From: Sipunculus nudus
Taxonomy: Eukaryota > Annelida > Sipuncula > Golfingiida > Sipunculidae
DNA: 64,000 nucleotides
Direction: 5' to 3'
Assembly: GCA_026874595.1 (NCBI GenBank)
Contig: CM049306.1
Span: 75,889,642-75,953,641, forward strand
Shown here: positions 47,579 to 59,785 of the stretch, in pieces
How the letters are laid out: the number at the start of each line of letters is the position of its first letter
How positions within the stretch are numbered: position 1 is the first letter of the stretch
The notes under the pieces: model-generated
What the model was told of the DNA's origin: nothing
What the model saw: only the letters and a program-made list of their open reading frames with translations
The model's database searches: none
Program-made: the position numbers and the translations under genes

Positions 47579-48515
47579 CTGAAATATCTAGCTGGAATAT
47601 ATGTATTTCATGTTAGAGTCACAGGATGCTAGGATATTCAAGTACAGGGGAGGGGAATGAAATACTGAGATTGAGTTATTATTCTGACCAATGGTTGATG
47701 AGGCTTAAAATTAATTTTGCTTCATGACTTAGTTGAGATATTTGACACTAGATGGCAGCAAGTATGACTCACCTGCCAGGTGATCTGAGCAACATTCATG
47801 CAACTGGCACTAAATTGTCATAGTCAGTTTTAATGTCTATGTTTGCAAATTGCTTTTTATTACCTTAACCTTTGTGACACCTATAACGAAAAGGGTCATG
47901 TATCTAGGATGAAGTGATTAATCTGATCACTGCCCCAGATCAAAGAATTAAAAAAAAAAAAGACATAAGATTACTAAAGTAAAAAAAAAAAAGATTTGCT
48001 CTGAGGCACTTTGAAAATCAGTTTTGATGGACATGATAAATTTAATTTTGATTTATGAATTTGCCAATTTTGAACTCGAGCCACTTGAACATTTCTTTAA
48101 AAATAATATAACAAAATTTTGATAAAATATGACCTTAGGTCAAATTTATTAATCTACTGAAGGTGCCATATAGTTAAAGAGTTGAGCTGACTGACTTAAC
48201 AAATCCTTAATTTTGTCTTAATTTCTTTTGTCTTGCATGAGATTTTTTGTCAGTCTAGTCAGATTGTAAGAAGTAAGAGAGGCCCTTTATCTTCAGAAGT
48301 AACATCTAGGTTTTACATGCCTTCATGCTATTTTAATTCTGATGTTAAAGAAACTGATTCTACCATTCTTTTTAACTCTTTGACAGTCCATAAAGCGGAT
48401 TATGCCTGTGACATGGATAAAGTGTGAAAGAAGGATTTTTGCCCATAATCATGTAGTTAGAACAGCTTGAACAGCCAGCCATGCAGTGTTGAAATACCAG
48501 TAGTTAACCTTTTCC

Positions 48516-50745
48516 AGCTCAGCTGACCAGGTCATCTGAGCTATAGCAATGACGTTTTGTCCGTCTGGTCATCTGGTTGTCTATTAAAAGGACATAAATC
48601 ATGATTGTTTTATTAAGTACCTTTAGATCTATAGAAGTCCTTGAAAATCTCCTTTAAAACCTGAAATAAGGTAACTGTAGCCTTTATTCTCTGAGGTATT
48701 GGGGTTGTTTGTGCAACCCAGAATAATTTAAATAATTGTAACACAAGCTCCAGTATCTGAATAACTAGCATGGATCGCCATGATTCTTGCTTTACTTATG
48801 GGGCTGTCCCACTTAGGCGATTCTATGGGCGACTACAGGCGACCAGGCTGTCGCTTCATGGTCGCCGAAAAACAGGCGACAGGACCTCCGCTACGACAAT
48901 AGTCTACGACAAGCTACAAATGGTTGGCGACTGTCTGACTACAAGCTACGACAAGCTGCCGACAACTGGCGACGACACAGTCGCGATAAAGGACAATCAC
49001 CTACGACAACCTACGACCACACTGGCGACAACCTACAACACAAGAATTCTTGCTACGTTCCCCCGCGACAAGCTTCGACAATTCTCTATCATGTGCCATG
49101 TGAGGAGCCGGACACAAGGATGGGCCTTGTTTCAAGTAACAACATCCCGCGACAACACACACGACAACCCATGTCACCAGGCGACAGCATACGACAGGAC
49201 CTACGACAACCCGCGTCAGCTGGCGACAGCCTACGACAGCACCTACGCCAGAAGGAGACAGGCTACGCTCACTGGCGACAAAAATGGTGTTGCCTGAGAA
49301 TTATGAACATGTTGAAAATCAAGAGGCAACAGCTTTGAGGTCACGCGTCTTGGGGCGACTACACGCGACCATACAGGCGACCACCCGGCGACCATGAGCC
49401 GACAGCCTGGTCGCCTGTAGTCGCCTGTAGAGTCGCCTAAGTGGGACAGCCCCATTATTGACCATGGACAATTTTATCTGTGTAGACTGGTGGTTCTACT
49501 TGTATTTTTTTTCATATTTTTATGCATTTTTTTAAATGACAACAATCATCAGTTTCTCAGCTGTGGTTTCATCTATTATCCTGAAACCTTGTGTATGTAT
49601 TGACCATATTATCAGTTCCTGAAGACTGTTGGTACCACTTGTACTTTTTCCCTTATTTAATGCTAATTACCTCTTTATCCTTTGTTTTAGACTTCCGAAA
49701 CACATTAATGGTATCTGTTTCACAAATTTAGGTTTCATTGAGTGTAATAAAACCTGGTTGGTTTAATGATCGTGACTATTGGTAGTTTATCAGTTCCTGA
49801 AGACTGGTGGTGCCACCTCTGTGTTTTTTTCTCTCTTTTTAACGCATTTTTTGTTTCTATTTGAGAGACTGCCAAATAACATTAACAGTATTATTTTTTT
49901 TTTCATTTTATAATATGGTTTTATCTTGTGTCCTGAACATGTGTAATTTCATCAGTTCCTGGAGACTGGTGGAGCCGCCTGCCAGTGTATTTTATTTTCT
50001 AATTTTGACTTTGGTATGTAGTATTGTATTGTCTTATGGGACTTTATATATCTTTATAAGAATATTTCTTTAAACTAATTATAGTACCATCACAAATTAT
50101 GTGTCATTTTAAAGGTCTGGATTTCTATTTAAGAATGATGACCCTAACATGGTTACAAATTAAATTCATATCAGTAAAATTAGTACAGTTCATAAGAAAA
50201 AAAAGGCTGTTTTAAACTTTGTTTATGAAAACATATTATTCCAAACCATTTATTCATTAAGCAGTAGCTTGTAACAGGTACTTCACCAGAATGAAATATG
50301 TTTTAATGTGACTGTTAGCAATTAGGGAATTGGAAAATAATACATACAAGAAGCAAATTCTTTTTAAAAAATACCTTGTGTATATGATAGATTTTGAAGT
50401 ATTGAATATATTGTCCTCAAATATGATGGACAAAGTGTGTCAACCAAGTTCTCAGAATACATTGTAAATTTGCTACCTTTGCTTTTATCTTCATGGTAAA
50501 ATCTGCATAATTATACTTTGTCTTTAGCATTTTTGTGATACAATAATTTTGCATATGGGATTCACTCATTACATATGTGACCTGTCACTTAAGTAAGATC
50601 CTTATTGACTTTCGTGTGGGAAGGTCAAAGGTCAAGATCACATGAAGTAAATCTCAAATTAGTTGACAGATGATAAAATTCCTGTTGTGAATGTTAGCCT
50701 ATAATGTGTGCTAGTAGTCAGCTCGGTGTCATGACCAATGGGTCA
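48516..50745 (+). repeat. Dispersed repeat carrying a nested palindromic MITE
   Basis: Starts AGCTCAGCTGACCAGGTCAT with TTTGTCCGTCTGG, and ends CAGCTCGGTGTCATGACCAA. It contains AAGGTCAAAGGTCA near 50620. Its continuity is broken by the element at 48799-49454. Confidence 0.55.
48799..49454. mobile_element. 656-bp MITE with about 65-bp terminal inverted repeats
   Basis: Starts TGGGGCTGTCCCACTTAGGC and ends GCCTAAGTGGGACAGCCCCA. The inverted match continues inward through CAGGCGACCAGGCTGTCG with small gaps. TTA flanks both ends (48796-48798, 49455-49457). The interior is packed with TACGACAA and GGCGACA motifs, which create a 175-codon open frame of no recognisable kind. PIF/Harbinger-like by its target. 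Confidence 0.85.
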
Positions 50746-51339
50746 CATTTTATATGTGTATTTGTCAACCTCTGTACATTATATTATGTGCTTGTATTGA
50801 AAAATATTACCTTCTAGTCTGGCCCAGGGTGTGCTTACAAAGAAATGCATGCATGTGATATGTAAATGCTATGTGAATACTAATCATGCTGCTTAAAGGT
50901 TTAACAGAATGCCAAATATTTACCATGTACATTTTGAAATAAAATCTTGTACTCTTAATGTGGAAGATTGTTTTCATTAATGAAGTGTGGTATATCTGAA
51001 CAGAACTGATTTGGCAGGTATTAACACACATAAATTTTCTGTTCTTTTTATACATATCCAGTTGAAATAAAAAACATTAATAGATGTGTACAGTAGTACG
51101 AACCCCTTGTACAGCTTCATTTGGTTGTTTACTACATTGTCACCCTTCCATGACATTGCTTCACCAACTTGCTTGCTTGTCAAAAGCTGGGCCTAATAGC
51201 TATGAAGAGAGCAATCTCACTTTTGTCTTGTGTCACAATGGCATATAATCCTTTATATATTGGAATATAGAAATATATTATGGTTATCCAGATTTCCTCC
51301 AAAACGTAACGATTTTTTCATCGGTTCTTTGTGTAAAGT

Positions 51340-51726
51340 TGCTAACAGACAACGAGCCAACAAACCCCACCTACCGGTACCTTCCTGTCCTCTTAAATGT
51401 CTGGGTTCACATTTGGGGCCATGCAGCAGCCTCCGTCATCTCTCCCGGTCTTTGGTAGCGTTTCCCCGTCTCCCTCCAGGAGATCCATCCCACTTCATCC
51501 TACTGTGCCTCAACGTTGCTTCTACAGTTGACCTTTTGTCTACTCCTATGTCTCTACAATGCTGCTGCCCAAGTTAAAGTTATTTTTATGCCACAGAACA
51601 TTTGTCTTCTTTAATAACGACGTGTCCTAGCCACCTCCAACGTCTAAGTTTTACTGTTACTGGATTTATTTTTTTTTTATCCTTTTATAAAGTTCTTCAT
51701 TCGTAATTTTCATTGGTCAATGAATA
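51340..51726 (-). pseudogene. Non-LTR retrotransposon ORF2 C-terminal remnant
   Basis: The minus strand reads RWLGHV-like, then a short Gly/Arg-rich stretch and KDRERTTEAAAW-like residues. This is the usual C-terminal tail of non-LTR retrotransposon ORF2 proteins. It is broken by stops and frame shifts. A further part of the same tail lies at about 52222-52522, on the other side of a TTAA-flanked insert. Confidence 0.55.
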
Positions 51727-51730
51727 TTAA

Positions 51731-52217
51731 AGGGGCCCAATCACCTGTAAAGCATGTTGAATTAACACGAAATATAGCTTATTCTCTTTAAAATAAAATT
51801 TGTACCAGCAAAAATTTACCATTAAACCGGTTGCTTACTCCCGAAAAACAAGTGTCAAAAACCGTAGATTGGGCGCGATCACAGGCTTCAATATAAACAC
51901 AGCTTGGGGGTCTGAGTGCATGGCTTCGGTCGCAACACCTGTCAACCAGGAGAGGCCCTGCCTGTGTTTCCACAAACAATATAATACATGTTCCTGCTGG
52001 CTCAAACCTAGTGCATTGCGGCTCACAATCGGGCCTCCAGTGACGCAGCCTTGTTATGGTAAACGTACACAAGTGGCCTGTGTTTACCAACACGCAGAGC
52101 CAAAACAAGGTATTAAACAGCCTTATGTGAGGCACTGAGACTGTGCTGGGATGGTTTTGCTGAAAAAAAAAATTTGTATAAAACAAAAGGCACAATATCG
52201 CTCCTGATTATGCCCCT
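51731..52217. mobile_element. 487-bp element flanked by TTAA inside a LINE remnant
   Basis: Starts AGGGGCCCAATC and ends GATTATGCCCCT, imperfect inverted repeats, with TTAA directly outside on both sides (51727-51730, 52218-52221). A TTAA target suggests a piggyBac-type MITE. The interior is GC-richer, and the open frames on both strands have no domain I know. Confidence 0.6.
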
Positions 52218-52221
52218 TTAA

Positions 52222-52522
52222 GAATCCGTCTTAAACATTTTCTTTGAAAAGCTTTCACTTTTTTCTTGCCTGAAATTGCCATTCTCCAAGTTTCTGAACT
52301 ATATGATACAATAATTTAGATACTTCATTACTTATGGAGATTCTTAATTTTGTGTGCGTCCCATATTTGGTAGATTTCCACATTTTATTTATTTTAACAT
52401 GCACTTCTTGCTTAATTTATTTATCTCAATATGTTTTCCCTTGGTCTGCCCTCTTTGTTGACGGCTGCTACAATATTTGTAAAAACATTAAAATCTTTAA
52501 TTCATTCTCGTCTTATTGATAT
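52222..52522 (-). pseudogene. Non-LTR ORF2 remnant, continuation
   Basis: The minus strand reads INKTR, then YHIVQKLGEWQF and KAFKENV, resembling the conserved 'INKAR ... YGCETW ... F..KCLR' segment that precedes the ORF2 tail of non-LTR elements. Together with 51340-51726 it forms one old insertion split by a younger one. Confidence 0.45.
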
Positions 52523-53217
52523 TACGCTCTTTTCAGAGCGCTTTACCTATAGGCCTACTACCTATTTCATAAGCACTGTCTGTTTTGACTTCGTAATCGC
52601 TACACCAGACGGGAGCACTGTATTTTGGTCCAATCAAATGAGACCCTGTGCTGGAAGAGACGACCTCAGCAAAACGGTTAACCTGCCAAGCGAGGAATAC
52701 ACGGAGCCAATGTTGTTCATTTCTTCGCCCGGGTAAACGTTTGAACAGGCTACGGGCTCAGAGAGATTGGCAAGACACGTGGTTTGTGCACATAGGATGC
52801 CCGGCCGGCGAGCTGTAATTCAAACGAAATGTAACAACATAGGCTCCGTGCGCACCTCGCAAGTTTTGCTGACAACGGATACATGGCTACGTTAACATAA
52901 TCCTAATGTCATTATCGAATCGGTCGATGGTGCGAGAACGCATAGGGAGCAATTAAAATTCGACTGTTCTCTACTAAGAGTAACCATAAAACTCACATCA
53001 AGTGGCGCTTGAAGCGCAAATCTGGGCGGAGGCATTATGCTTGTCGAGTGTTTGTTAACTGACATTTGGTTGGATACTAGTCACATCATACGCATACTTT
53101 TTTCAGTAGACAGACCCTCCACCTGGTGTCCAAGTGTATCATAAACGGTCAAACCAGGCAGCAGGAAAATCAGTAGCTTCTTTAAAATCGCAAGATTTCG
53201 GCTGCCTCGAGAGCGTA
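52523..53217. mobile_element. 695-bp non-autonomous DNA transposon, copy 2
   Basis: Starts TACGCTCTTT and ends GAGAGCGTA. ATTGATAT on the left and ATTGATAA on the right make a near-perfect 8-bp target duplication, pointing to a hAT-like element. Sister of 21093-21791. Confidence 0.7.
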
Positions 53218-53254
53218 ATTGATAAATGATCTTTATGTTGTTTTCTCTCAGTAG

Positions 53255-55710
53255 TTTTTAGCTCAGATGACTTATATACTAATATCTGAGCTATAGTGAT
53301 GGTCCTTTGTCCGTCGTCTGTCCATCCATTAACAGGGCACATTTTGAAACCGTTGGACCTACAAATACAAAATTATACATACAGTTAGACATCCTAAAGT
53401 TCTCCTTCCAATCCAAAACATTGGTCACTGTGACTTCGTGCCTTTTAGTAATTATAACTGAAAACCTCCGTTTTCCAGTGAAAACCTATTGTTACACTTC
53501 AAATCTGCCCACTATGATAACCACTAGTGTTATTGTACTCATTCCTGCATATATATCCTATGTACATATGATAAATTAGGTCAATATTGCCTAAATTATA
53601 GAAGTTATGGGCTCAAACATAATGCACTTTGTAAAAAAAAATTAAAACAGGAAATATATTTACTCACCTAACAAGATAATTGATGATGCTAGAGACTTTT
53701 TTCCCCAAGGATATAACTTCATTTAATCAAGTTTCAATTATATGCCAGAAACGAGTTAAGACTTTTGTAAATTTTTTTAAGTTATTAGCATTATTATAAA
53801 AACAGTACTCTAAATTTGGCCCAAATATGAGCATGGCACATTTTCTACTAAAAGTACTGTGGATTTGATTTTTCACAGCATGTACTCATGAGGATTTAAT
53901 CTGTTAAAATCTAAATAGAAAATAAAAGCTCCAAAATCAGGTTAGTTATCAAATTTTTTTGGAGGCTCTTATTATATTCACTTGCTCTGTCAAGCAGCCC
54001 ACCTTTGATCATTCAGTGCAGCTCTCTATGCTTACCAGATTCGTAATGGGTCACTGGGGAGCAGGGGTCACAGGTGAACAATTATTTTCACATCACCCCC
54101 TCCCCCAATCATGTGTTATGCAAAAATTGTTATTGTTTGAAATATATTTCCTTAATTGTGGAGCTGTTTCCACTCCATTGTTCAAAACTGTTCTAAATAA
54201 AGCGTAGTAAACAATGCAATGTTTTGGTAATGTTACATTTTTAAAGAAATTAATTACCTTTTAAATAATTTTAAGAAATAAAAATATAATTAAAACAATC
54301 AGGAAGCATAATTTGACAATATATGAGCCAAATTATTGATAAATAAAGGTACAATATAAAACTGTAAATTCTGAGTCAAGTTGTATTTTCAGATATTTGT
54401 TTTGCAAATTTATAAAAAAAATATATATATATTTTTTTGTGATAAAAAAATAAATACATGTGTAACCATAATGTGTTGTTATCTGACCAATTTAGGGCTA
54501 ATTGGTGATTCAATTTAGAATTGTGAATCAGCTTATATATTCAGATACATATGTTACATTGTAAATGTATAAAATTTATAAACTTAAAAAAATGATGTCA
54601 TGAAAAGAATGAGGATCTAATTCAAACATTCGTTCATTATTTTCCTGCCTCAGCATAATATGAAATAAATTGATCATTGGCTTTGTTTGTCCATCTCTCT
54701 GTTTATTTTTAAATTTTTAATGATTATGAATAAATTTTTCCTTGTGTAATTTATAAGCATTGTTGCCTTAAATTTTATAACCGTAGTGTTTATGCAGAGG
54801 TATTGTAATTCTCAACATTTACCCCCCCCCCCCTCCCCCCTTGCCATTGATCCCTTCCACCTGTGGCCTTGTCCATTAGTTTTATAGCAATTGTGTAAGG
54901 ATTTATTAAATGAGAAAAAAATAGTGTAATGAAAAAATTTGGATCTAATTGAAACATGTATTCTTGCCTCAGATGAATGTGACATAAAGTGATCAGCTCT
55001 GTCTGTCCATCTCTGTTAATCATAAGTTATATTATAATTATTAATCAAATAATTATTAATCCTATAAGCACTATTGAATGCTCTCTCTCACTCTCTCTCT
55101 CTCTCACACACACACCCTTCCCTCCTCCCTCCATCCCTCCCTCCAGCCTAGACTTACTAATAACATTAACACATTTTTTGTTGGTCAAATGTATCCTTTC
55201 ATATAACCCATAGGCACATTTTTTCCCCTTATTGTATAATATGAAAAGTTTCAGGCCACATTTTTAATGTATTACACAATAAAATATATACTTATCCGAT
55301 TTTTTATGCTGTTTTGAAAATGGAATTTAAATAAAAATTACAGCATTTTATTTCAGTTAATAAATTGTGTATAATTATACTTCAGCTAATCTCCACTTTC
55401 TGCCTTATTCTATGATTGACAGGCATTCATACATTCTTATGGTTATTTTATGCACACATTATATCACATAGCTGAAATAATGATACTTCTAGAAATATTC
55501 GATCATTAGAGACTCCTGCATCTTTGATATTGTCATAAAAAGTGCACAGTATTCGTTCGCCAAATATATATTTGCTATTTGATTACCACCAGTTAGCAGG
55601 ACTTTTTCCTTTTAGTTTTTAAATCCTAATGTATATATAAAAAATAAGTATATTTTGTTTATGCTAAAATTTTCCAGAATTCAGCTGAGCGACGTGACCC
55701 ATCGGTCCCT
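53255..55710 (+). repeat. 2.45-kb dispersed repeat of the TCAGCTGA / GACCCATCGGTCC family
   Basis: Starts TTTTTAGCTCAGATGACTTA and TATCTGAGCTATAGTGATGG with TTTGTCCGTC, and ends CAGCTGAGCGACGTGACCCA then TCGGTCCCT. It is the mirror orientation of 496-3150: its end is the reverse complement of that element's start. Contains C-runs at 54823 and a CT/CA tract at 55080-55120. Confidence 0.6.
55080..55145. repeat. (CT)n/(CA)n microsatellite with CCCT-rich tail
   Basis: CTCTCTCTCACTCTCTCTCT then CACACACAC and a C/T-rich stretch. It lies inside the dispersed repeat. Confidence 0.85.
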
Positions 55711-55737
55711 TGTTTATTAACATCTCACCCAACTAAT

Positions 55738-56110
55738 CTAGCTACTCTGTTCAGTAGTTCGCTCCTGTGTGTGTTGGTCACACGTTACTCGTAAATGTGC
55801 TATGTAATCTGTATACTCAAGGTAATCTAATACATTTTTGAAATTCCATCTTATCCCTTGCCTCTTCCCTTTAGTTATACATCTCATTATCCAGTCCACT
55901 TCTGCCATAAAGATTAATACTGACATCACACATCCTTGCCGAACTCCTGTTTTCACTTAAAACCAATCTGATGCATTTCCATTATCGCTAACAATGGACC
56001 TGCTTCCTTCATACGAATTCTGTATCATAGTTGTCATCTGATTTGAGAATTTCATGTGGTCTCTCCTAAAACTGTCAAATGCTTTTCTAAAGTCGATAAA
56101 GTTTATGTAT
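55738..56110 (-). pseudogene. Non-LTR reverse transcriptase palm remnant
   Basis: The minus strand encodes FIDFRKAFDSFRR (motif A), then KTGVRQGCVMSVLIF (the GVRQGC motif), DWIMRCITKGKRQGI, and YLEYTDYIAHL where active copies have FADD. The catalytic Asp pair is therefore altered (YTDY). A stop separates motif A from GVRQGC. A further part of the same kind of protein is at 57640-58050. Confidence 0.75.
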
Positions 56111-57059
56111 GAAGGTGCCTGCTACTCAATACTCATAAATTTTTATTTTGGTTCTTACTGTAAAGATTTGGTTTGTGGTCACTCCACATTTCCTGTATGC
56201 TGCTTGTTCCTTCCTTGGTGTTTTGGCAATGCCTTTCCTTATTCGTTTTATTACAGTTCTTCTGAAAAATGTAGCTTGACTACACAGTAAAGAGATTCCT
56301 GTAGAATTGTCGCACTTTGTGAGATCATCTTTCTAAGGTGTTTGGGTAATCAGGCCTCCTTTTCAGTCGTTCAGAAATGTTTTGTTTACCCAGGCAATCT
56401 AATACATATAAAAAGAATTCGGTTCAATTCTGTTCGCAATGTTTTCTAAAACCGCGTGTTGTACAATAGTGTGCCATGCATCATTTTAAAGGTTATAATG
56501 CTCGCAGTGACATAGGAGATATGAGAATAAATAATTTTTAATATACATATAATTTTGAATGATTTTTCCGTTTTCTTGACTTGCACAGAGGTAAGACCGA
56601 ACACAGCCGTACTGCCTTCGGCATGACCGGAACGCATGTATCGTGGTCTTTCAACCTCAAACACTACTATTGTTCATATGAACAACGCTTGCTTTCAGTG
56701 TTGGATTTGAGCCTGTCGGGCAAAGCTTTCATTTGAACGAGGCTCGCACCTCGAGGTCAATAAAAGAGAAAAACACATGTTTCTCGCTTTATGAAATGGA
56801 GAGTTCAACCCAGGAGGAATAATGAAACAACCTAATTCATGGTCCAAATTTCACGAACAGGGGTGGGGTGGGGTTGGGTGGAGTGGTGTCTGGGGTTTCA
56901 GGCATCAACATTTGTCTGATACGAAGAAAAAACGATTGCGGCGGTTGAAATGAATACGGACCCTCTGCATGGAGTCCCGTTGGGTCCGCTTCTGCTACTT
57001 ACGAGGTATGCATATCTGTTTCTTTCTTCAGGAACAGTTTTCTTGCAACGTACATTTAA

Positions 57060-57306
57060 TAAATCTTTCATGTGTTCCTCATATCAACCTTATCTTTATA
57101 CGTCCACCGATAGAATCCAGTCAAATACGTATCTGAATGCCTCGCGTCTCATTCCGGTTCGCATTGTAAACACCATCACTGACCAGGTCTTCAAGGTAAA
57201 CATACCGGGGTATAAATTTCTTGCCACGAGGACAGCCCGTCAAAATAAATGTTACAAATATGGGAGCGACTGCAGGATCACTCACGCACCGTCTCCACCA
57301 GATTGA
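57060..57306 (+). pseudogene. Possible LTR-retroelement polyprotein fragment
   Basis: The frame has LIPVRIVNTITDQVFKVNIP and KFLATRTA. This resembles the 'IPVRVLN...' segment between protease and RT in Gypsy-type polyproteins. Nothing else of such an element is near. It lies between two pieces of a non-LTR element and may be a later insertion. An unrelated exon is possible. Confidence 0.3.
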
Positions 57307-57639
57307 GTTTATACGGACGGACGGTATGATGTTAGGATTCATGTAATTTAAAAGTAAGAGGCAGATTTAATGAAGTGGCAAAATTAAGATTCAAGCAGCT
57401 GGACATAGAAACGTGTTCAGTTCACAGAAGTGTTGTGCCTCAGAGAGGTGCGTGAGTTATTCTGCAGTCGTGCCAAAATGTTTATACATATCTTATGGAG
57501 ACAGTTTCCCACTTAAAATCTATATTTTCCTATTTTTCATGTTAACTTTTAGAATAAAAAATGAGCCAACATTTCACATCTCAGTTAATAAATCTCCCCA
57601 ACCTTGGTAATAAGCCCGGTATACCGGGTCTATCAGCTA

Positions 57640-58050
57640 GTGTTATATATTTTGTGTAGCTCACTTGCCACAAGATCTATATATGTCTTCTTTTAATTAC
57701 TCTGTACTTATATTATCTTCTCCTTTTGCTTTCCTCCTCTCTTAATAGCTTGTTTTATTTCATTTATTGTTATGGGTCCATTATCCTATTCTTCGAACTG
57801 ACCACGAGTTTCTACTTGACACAAGTCTGTATTTCCTCAAAATGTTCTTTCCATCTTTTAAATATTACAACTTAATTAGTTATCAGCTTGCCATCTTTGT
57901 CTCTCATCCCATTGTGATATCTATGTTTCTCATTTCACGGCTGTTTTGTGATTCTGTATAGAGTTCTTATATAATATTTTTGCCGCTTGTTATGCGTCAT
58001 TTACCGTCTTCCATCATTCTTTCTTATTAAACCGATGAACCCGTAGGAAC
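57640..58050 (-). pseudogene. Non-LTR ORF2 remnant between endonuclease and RT
   Basis: The minus strand gives a broken series resembling 'W..HF..' and 'KAKGEDNI', like the 'GK.PG.D.I..E..K' segment that precedes the RT in non-LTR elements. Stops interrupt it. It is probably the 5' part of the element at 55738-56110, with about 1.3 kb of other sequence between. Confidence 0.4.
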
Positions 58051-58339
58051 GCATAGTACCTCTCTAGATGATCAAGGAACTTACACAGATGTTGGACAAG
58101 ATTATTTTACGATAAATTGCATAAACATGGGTGTTTTGTGGTAAGGACTTCACAGAATAAGTAATACACTGTAAGCATACGCATGTAAAATGTAAAGAGG
58201 TGTTTCCTTGAAATGTCAGTGACAAATTTTGATTTTAAAGTTTGCAAGACAAGAAGTCCTGGACGTCCCACTTTGCCTGACTGGAAGAGGTTCGTTATGA
58301 GTAGTCTATAAACGACCTCTGCTTGAAGGGTACATTACT

Positions 58340-58740
58340 CAGCCGTGTTTTGGCCAATCACTGCAGAAAGAAACCGCTTGGTAGACTAGTTTTCCCGTTC
58401 TCCTCTGTTTGTTTCTTCAAGAAAAGGAAACGTATTATAGTACATTCCTCTAAGGGGTGCCCATCGATTTTTGTCTATCGGAGATATTTATTTAAAAAAT
58501 TAGTTAATGAAAAAAAACTGTTTGCCCTAGGAGTACTAAGGCACGCCTTCCTGTCTTGCATCACTGCAGAAAGAAACCGCTTGGTAGACTGGTTTTCCCG
58601 CTCCTCTGTTCGTTTCTTCATGAAATGGAAACGTATTATAGTACATTCCGCTAAGGATATTTATTTAAAAAAATTAGTTAATGAAAAAAAAACTGTTTGC
58701 CCTAGGAGTACTGAGACACGCCTTCCTGTCTTGCTACATC
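58340..58740. repeat. Two-copy tandem duplication, about 200 bp
   Basis: CACTGCAGAAAGAAACCGCT at 58361 and again at 58562, each followed by TGGTAGACT, CGTATTATAGTACATTCC and CCTAGGAGTACT. The 166-codon frame that spans both is a result of the duplication and has no known domain. Confidence 0.8.
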
Positions 58741-59281
58741 ATAATACATTTGGTGGGTCACAGGCCCATGTTTATTTTAAGACATCACTCATTTCTGCCA
58801 ATCGTATAGAACTGTTAGTATAAACTATTACCCCTGCCTAATATTTTAAATGGAAATTATCCTCGTTAAATACGTTTATGATCTATTTCTATCATATTGT
58901 TATTCAAAACCTGACTATTTTGCTACAAAACGAACACGATTCCTAAAACAGAATGTGTTTAAACTTAAGTAGACATGCAACAAGGTCTGATTGGTGTGGC
59001 CGAATCACTTCTTCATTCTGTATCAATCATGCCTGGAATTGGATGAAATGATCTGGGAAGCATTCTTTAATTCTTCAATTGTTGAATAGTAAACGTCTCT
59101 TGGAATCAAGAACATTTGACGCTTTGCATATATTTCAAACACATCTTCTCTCAATTTAAGTTTATTGTCATAAACTGTTTTCACTCAGTGAACAATTGAT
59201 AGCAGTTTAGTCGTCATCAACAAGAGGGTTGCTCAATTCTGAGATGAGAAATTTATTATGGCATGCGCAAAGGATGCAACG

Positions 59282-59393
59282 CAGGCGCGGATCGGGGTGG
59301 GGTGGGGGTCAAGACCCCCCCCCCCCCCCTGCTCTTAACCCAACATGACAACCGTTGACCTCTCCCTTAAAAAAAATCCTGGATCCGCGCCTG
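59282..59393. mobile_element. 112-bp hAT-like MITE
   Basis: CAGGCGCGGATC at the left and GGATCCGCGCCTG at the right, with CAACG on both sides. Related to the element at 12266-12431. Contains a C-run. Confidence 0.6.
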
Positions 59394-59503
59394 CAACGGG
59401 AATTATATAAGCAGATTATTGGCCAACAAGTGTTTCAACAAATTGACAAGTAACTGCAGGATGGAGAAAAAGCTGCACAAAACTGAGAGGACCAATAGAT
59501 TTA

Positions 59504-59785
59504 GGCCATGGTATGGTTCTCGGACACTTTTTATCAGAAATCAGTGCGGGCGGGCGGTTTTTTTTAATACCTTATTTTTTTTTGTTTCGATAAAAATGTC
59601 ATATGATCAAGGAAAAGCATGATAATAACATAATTTTTTTAAAGGTAAAAGCACTACATTACATAGGAAAACTTATTTTATCTTCTTGAAAAATGAAAAT
59701 AAAAATAAAAATGTTTGATGCGGGGGGGGGGGGTTTAAATTGACGCGGGCGGTGCCTGAGAAGCGTACCTTTTATTTTTTTGGCC
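59504..59785. mobile_element. TTA-flanked MITE, copy 3
   Basis: Same orientation and interior as 22794-23079 (GTGCGGGCGGGCGG, TTGACGCGGGCGGTGCC). TTA at 59501-59503 and 59786-59788. The left terminus is diverged. Confidence 0.75.

Noticed and set aside
48770-49297. 175-codon open frame
   Set aside because: It is produced by CGACA-type repeats inside a MITE and starts outside the element. No protein family is recognisable.
51800-52195. Open frames of 112 and 135 codons on opposite strands
   Set aside because: Both are inside the TTAA-flanked element, overlap each other and have no known domain.
56950-57306. 118-codon frame as a complete host gene
   Set aside because: Only its second half resembles anything, and that is a Gypsy-type polyprotein segment. 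I kept that part as a low-confidence remnant.
58323-58823. 166-codon open frame
   Set aside because: It spans a tandem duplication of about 200 bp and has no recognisable domain.
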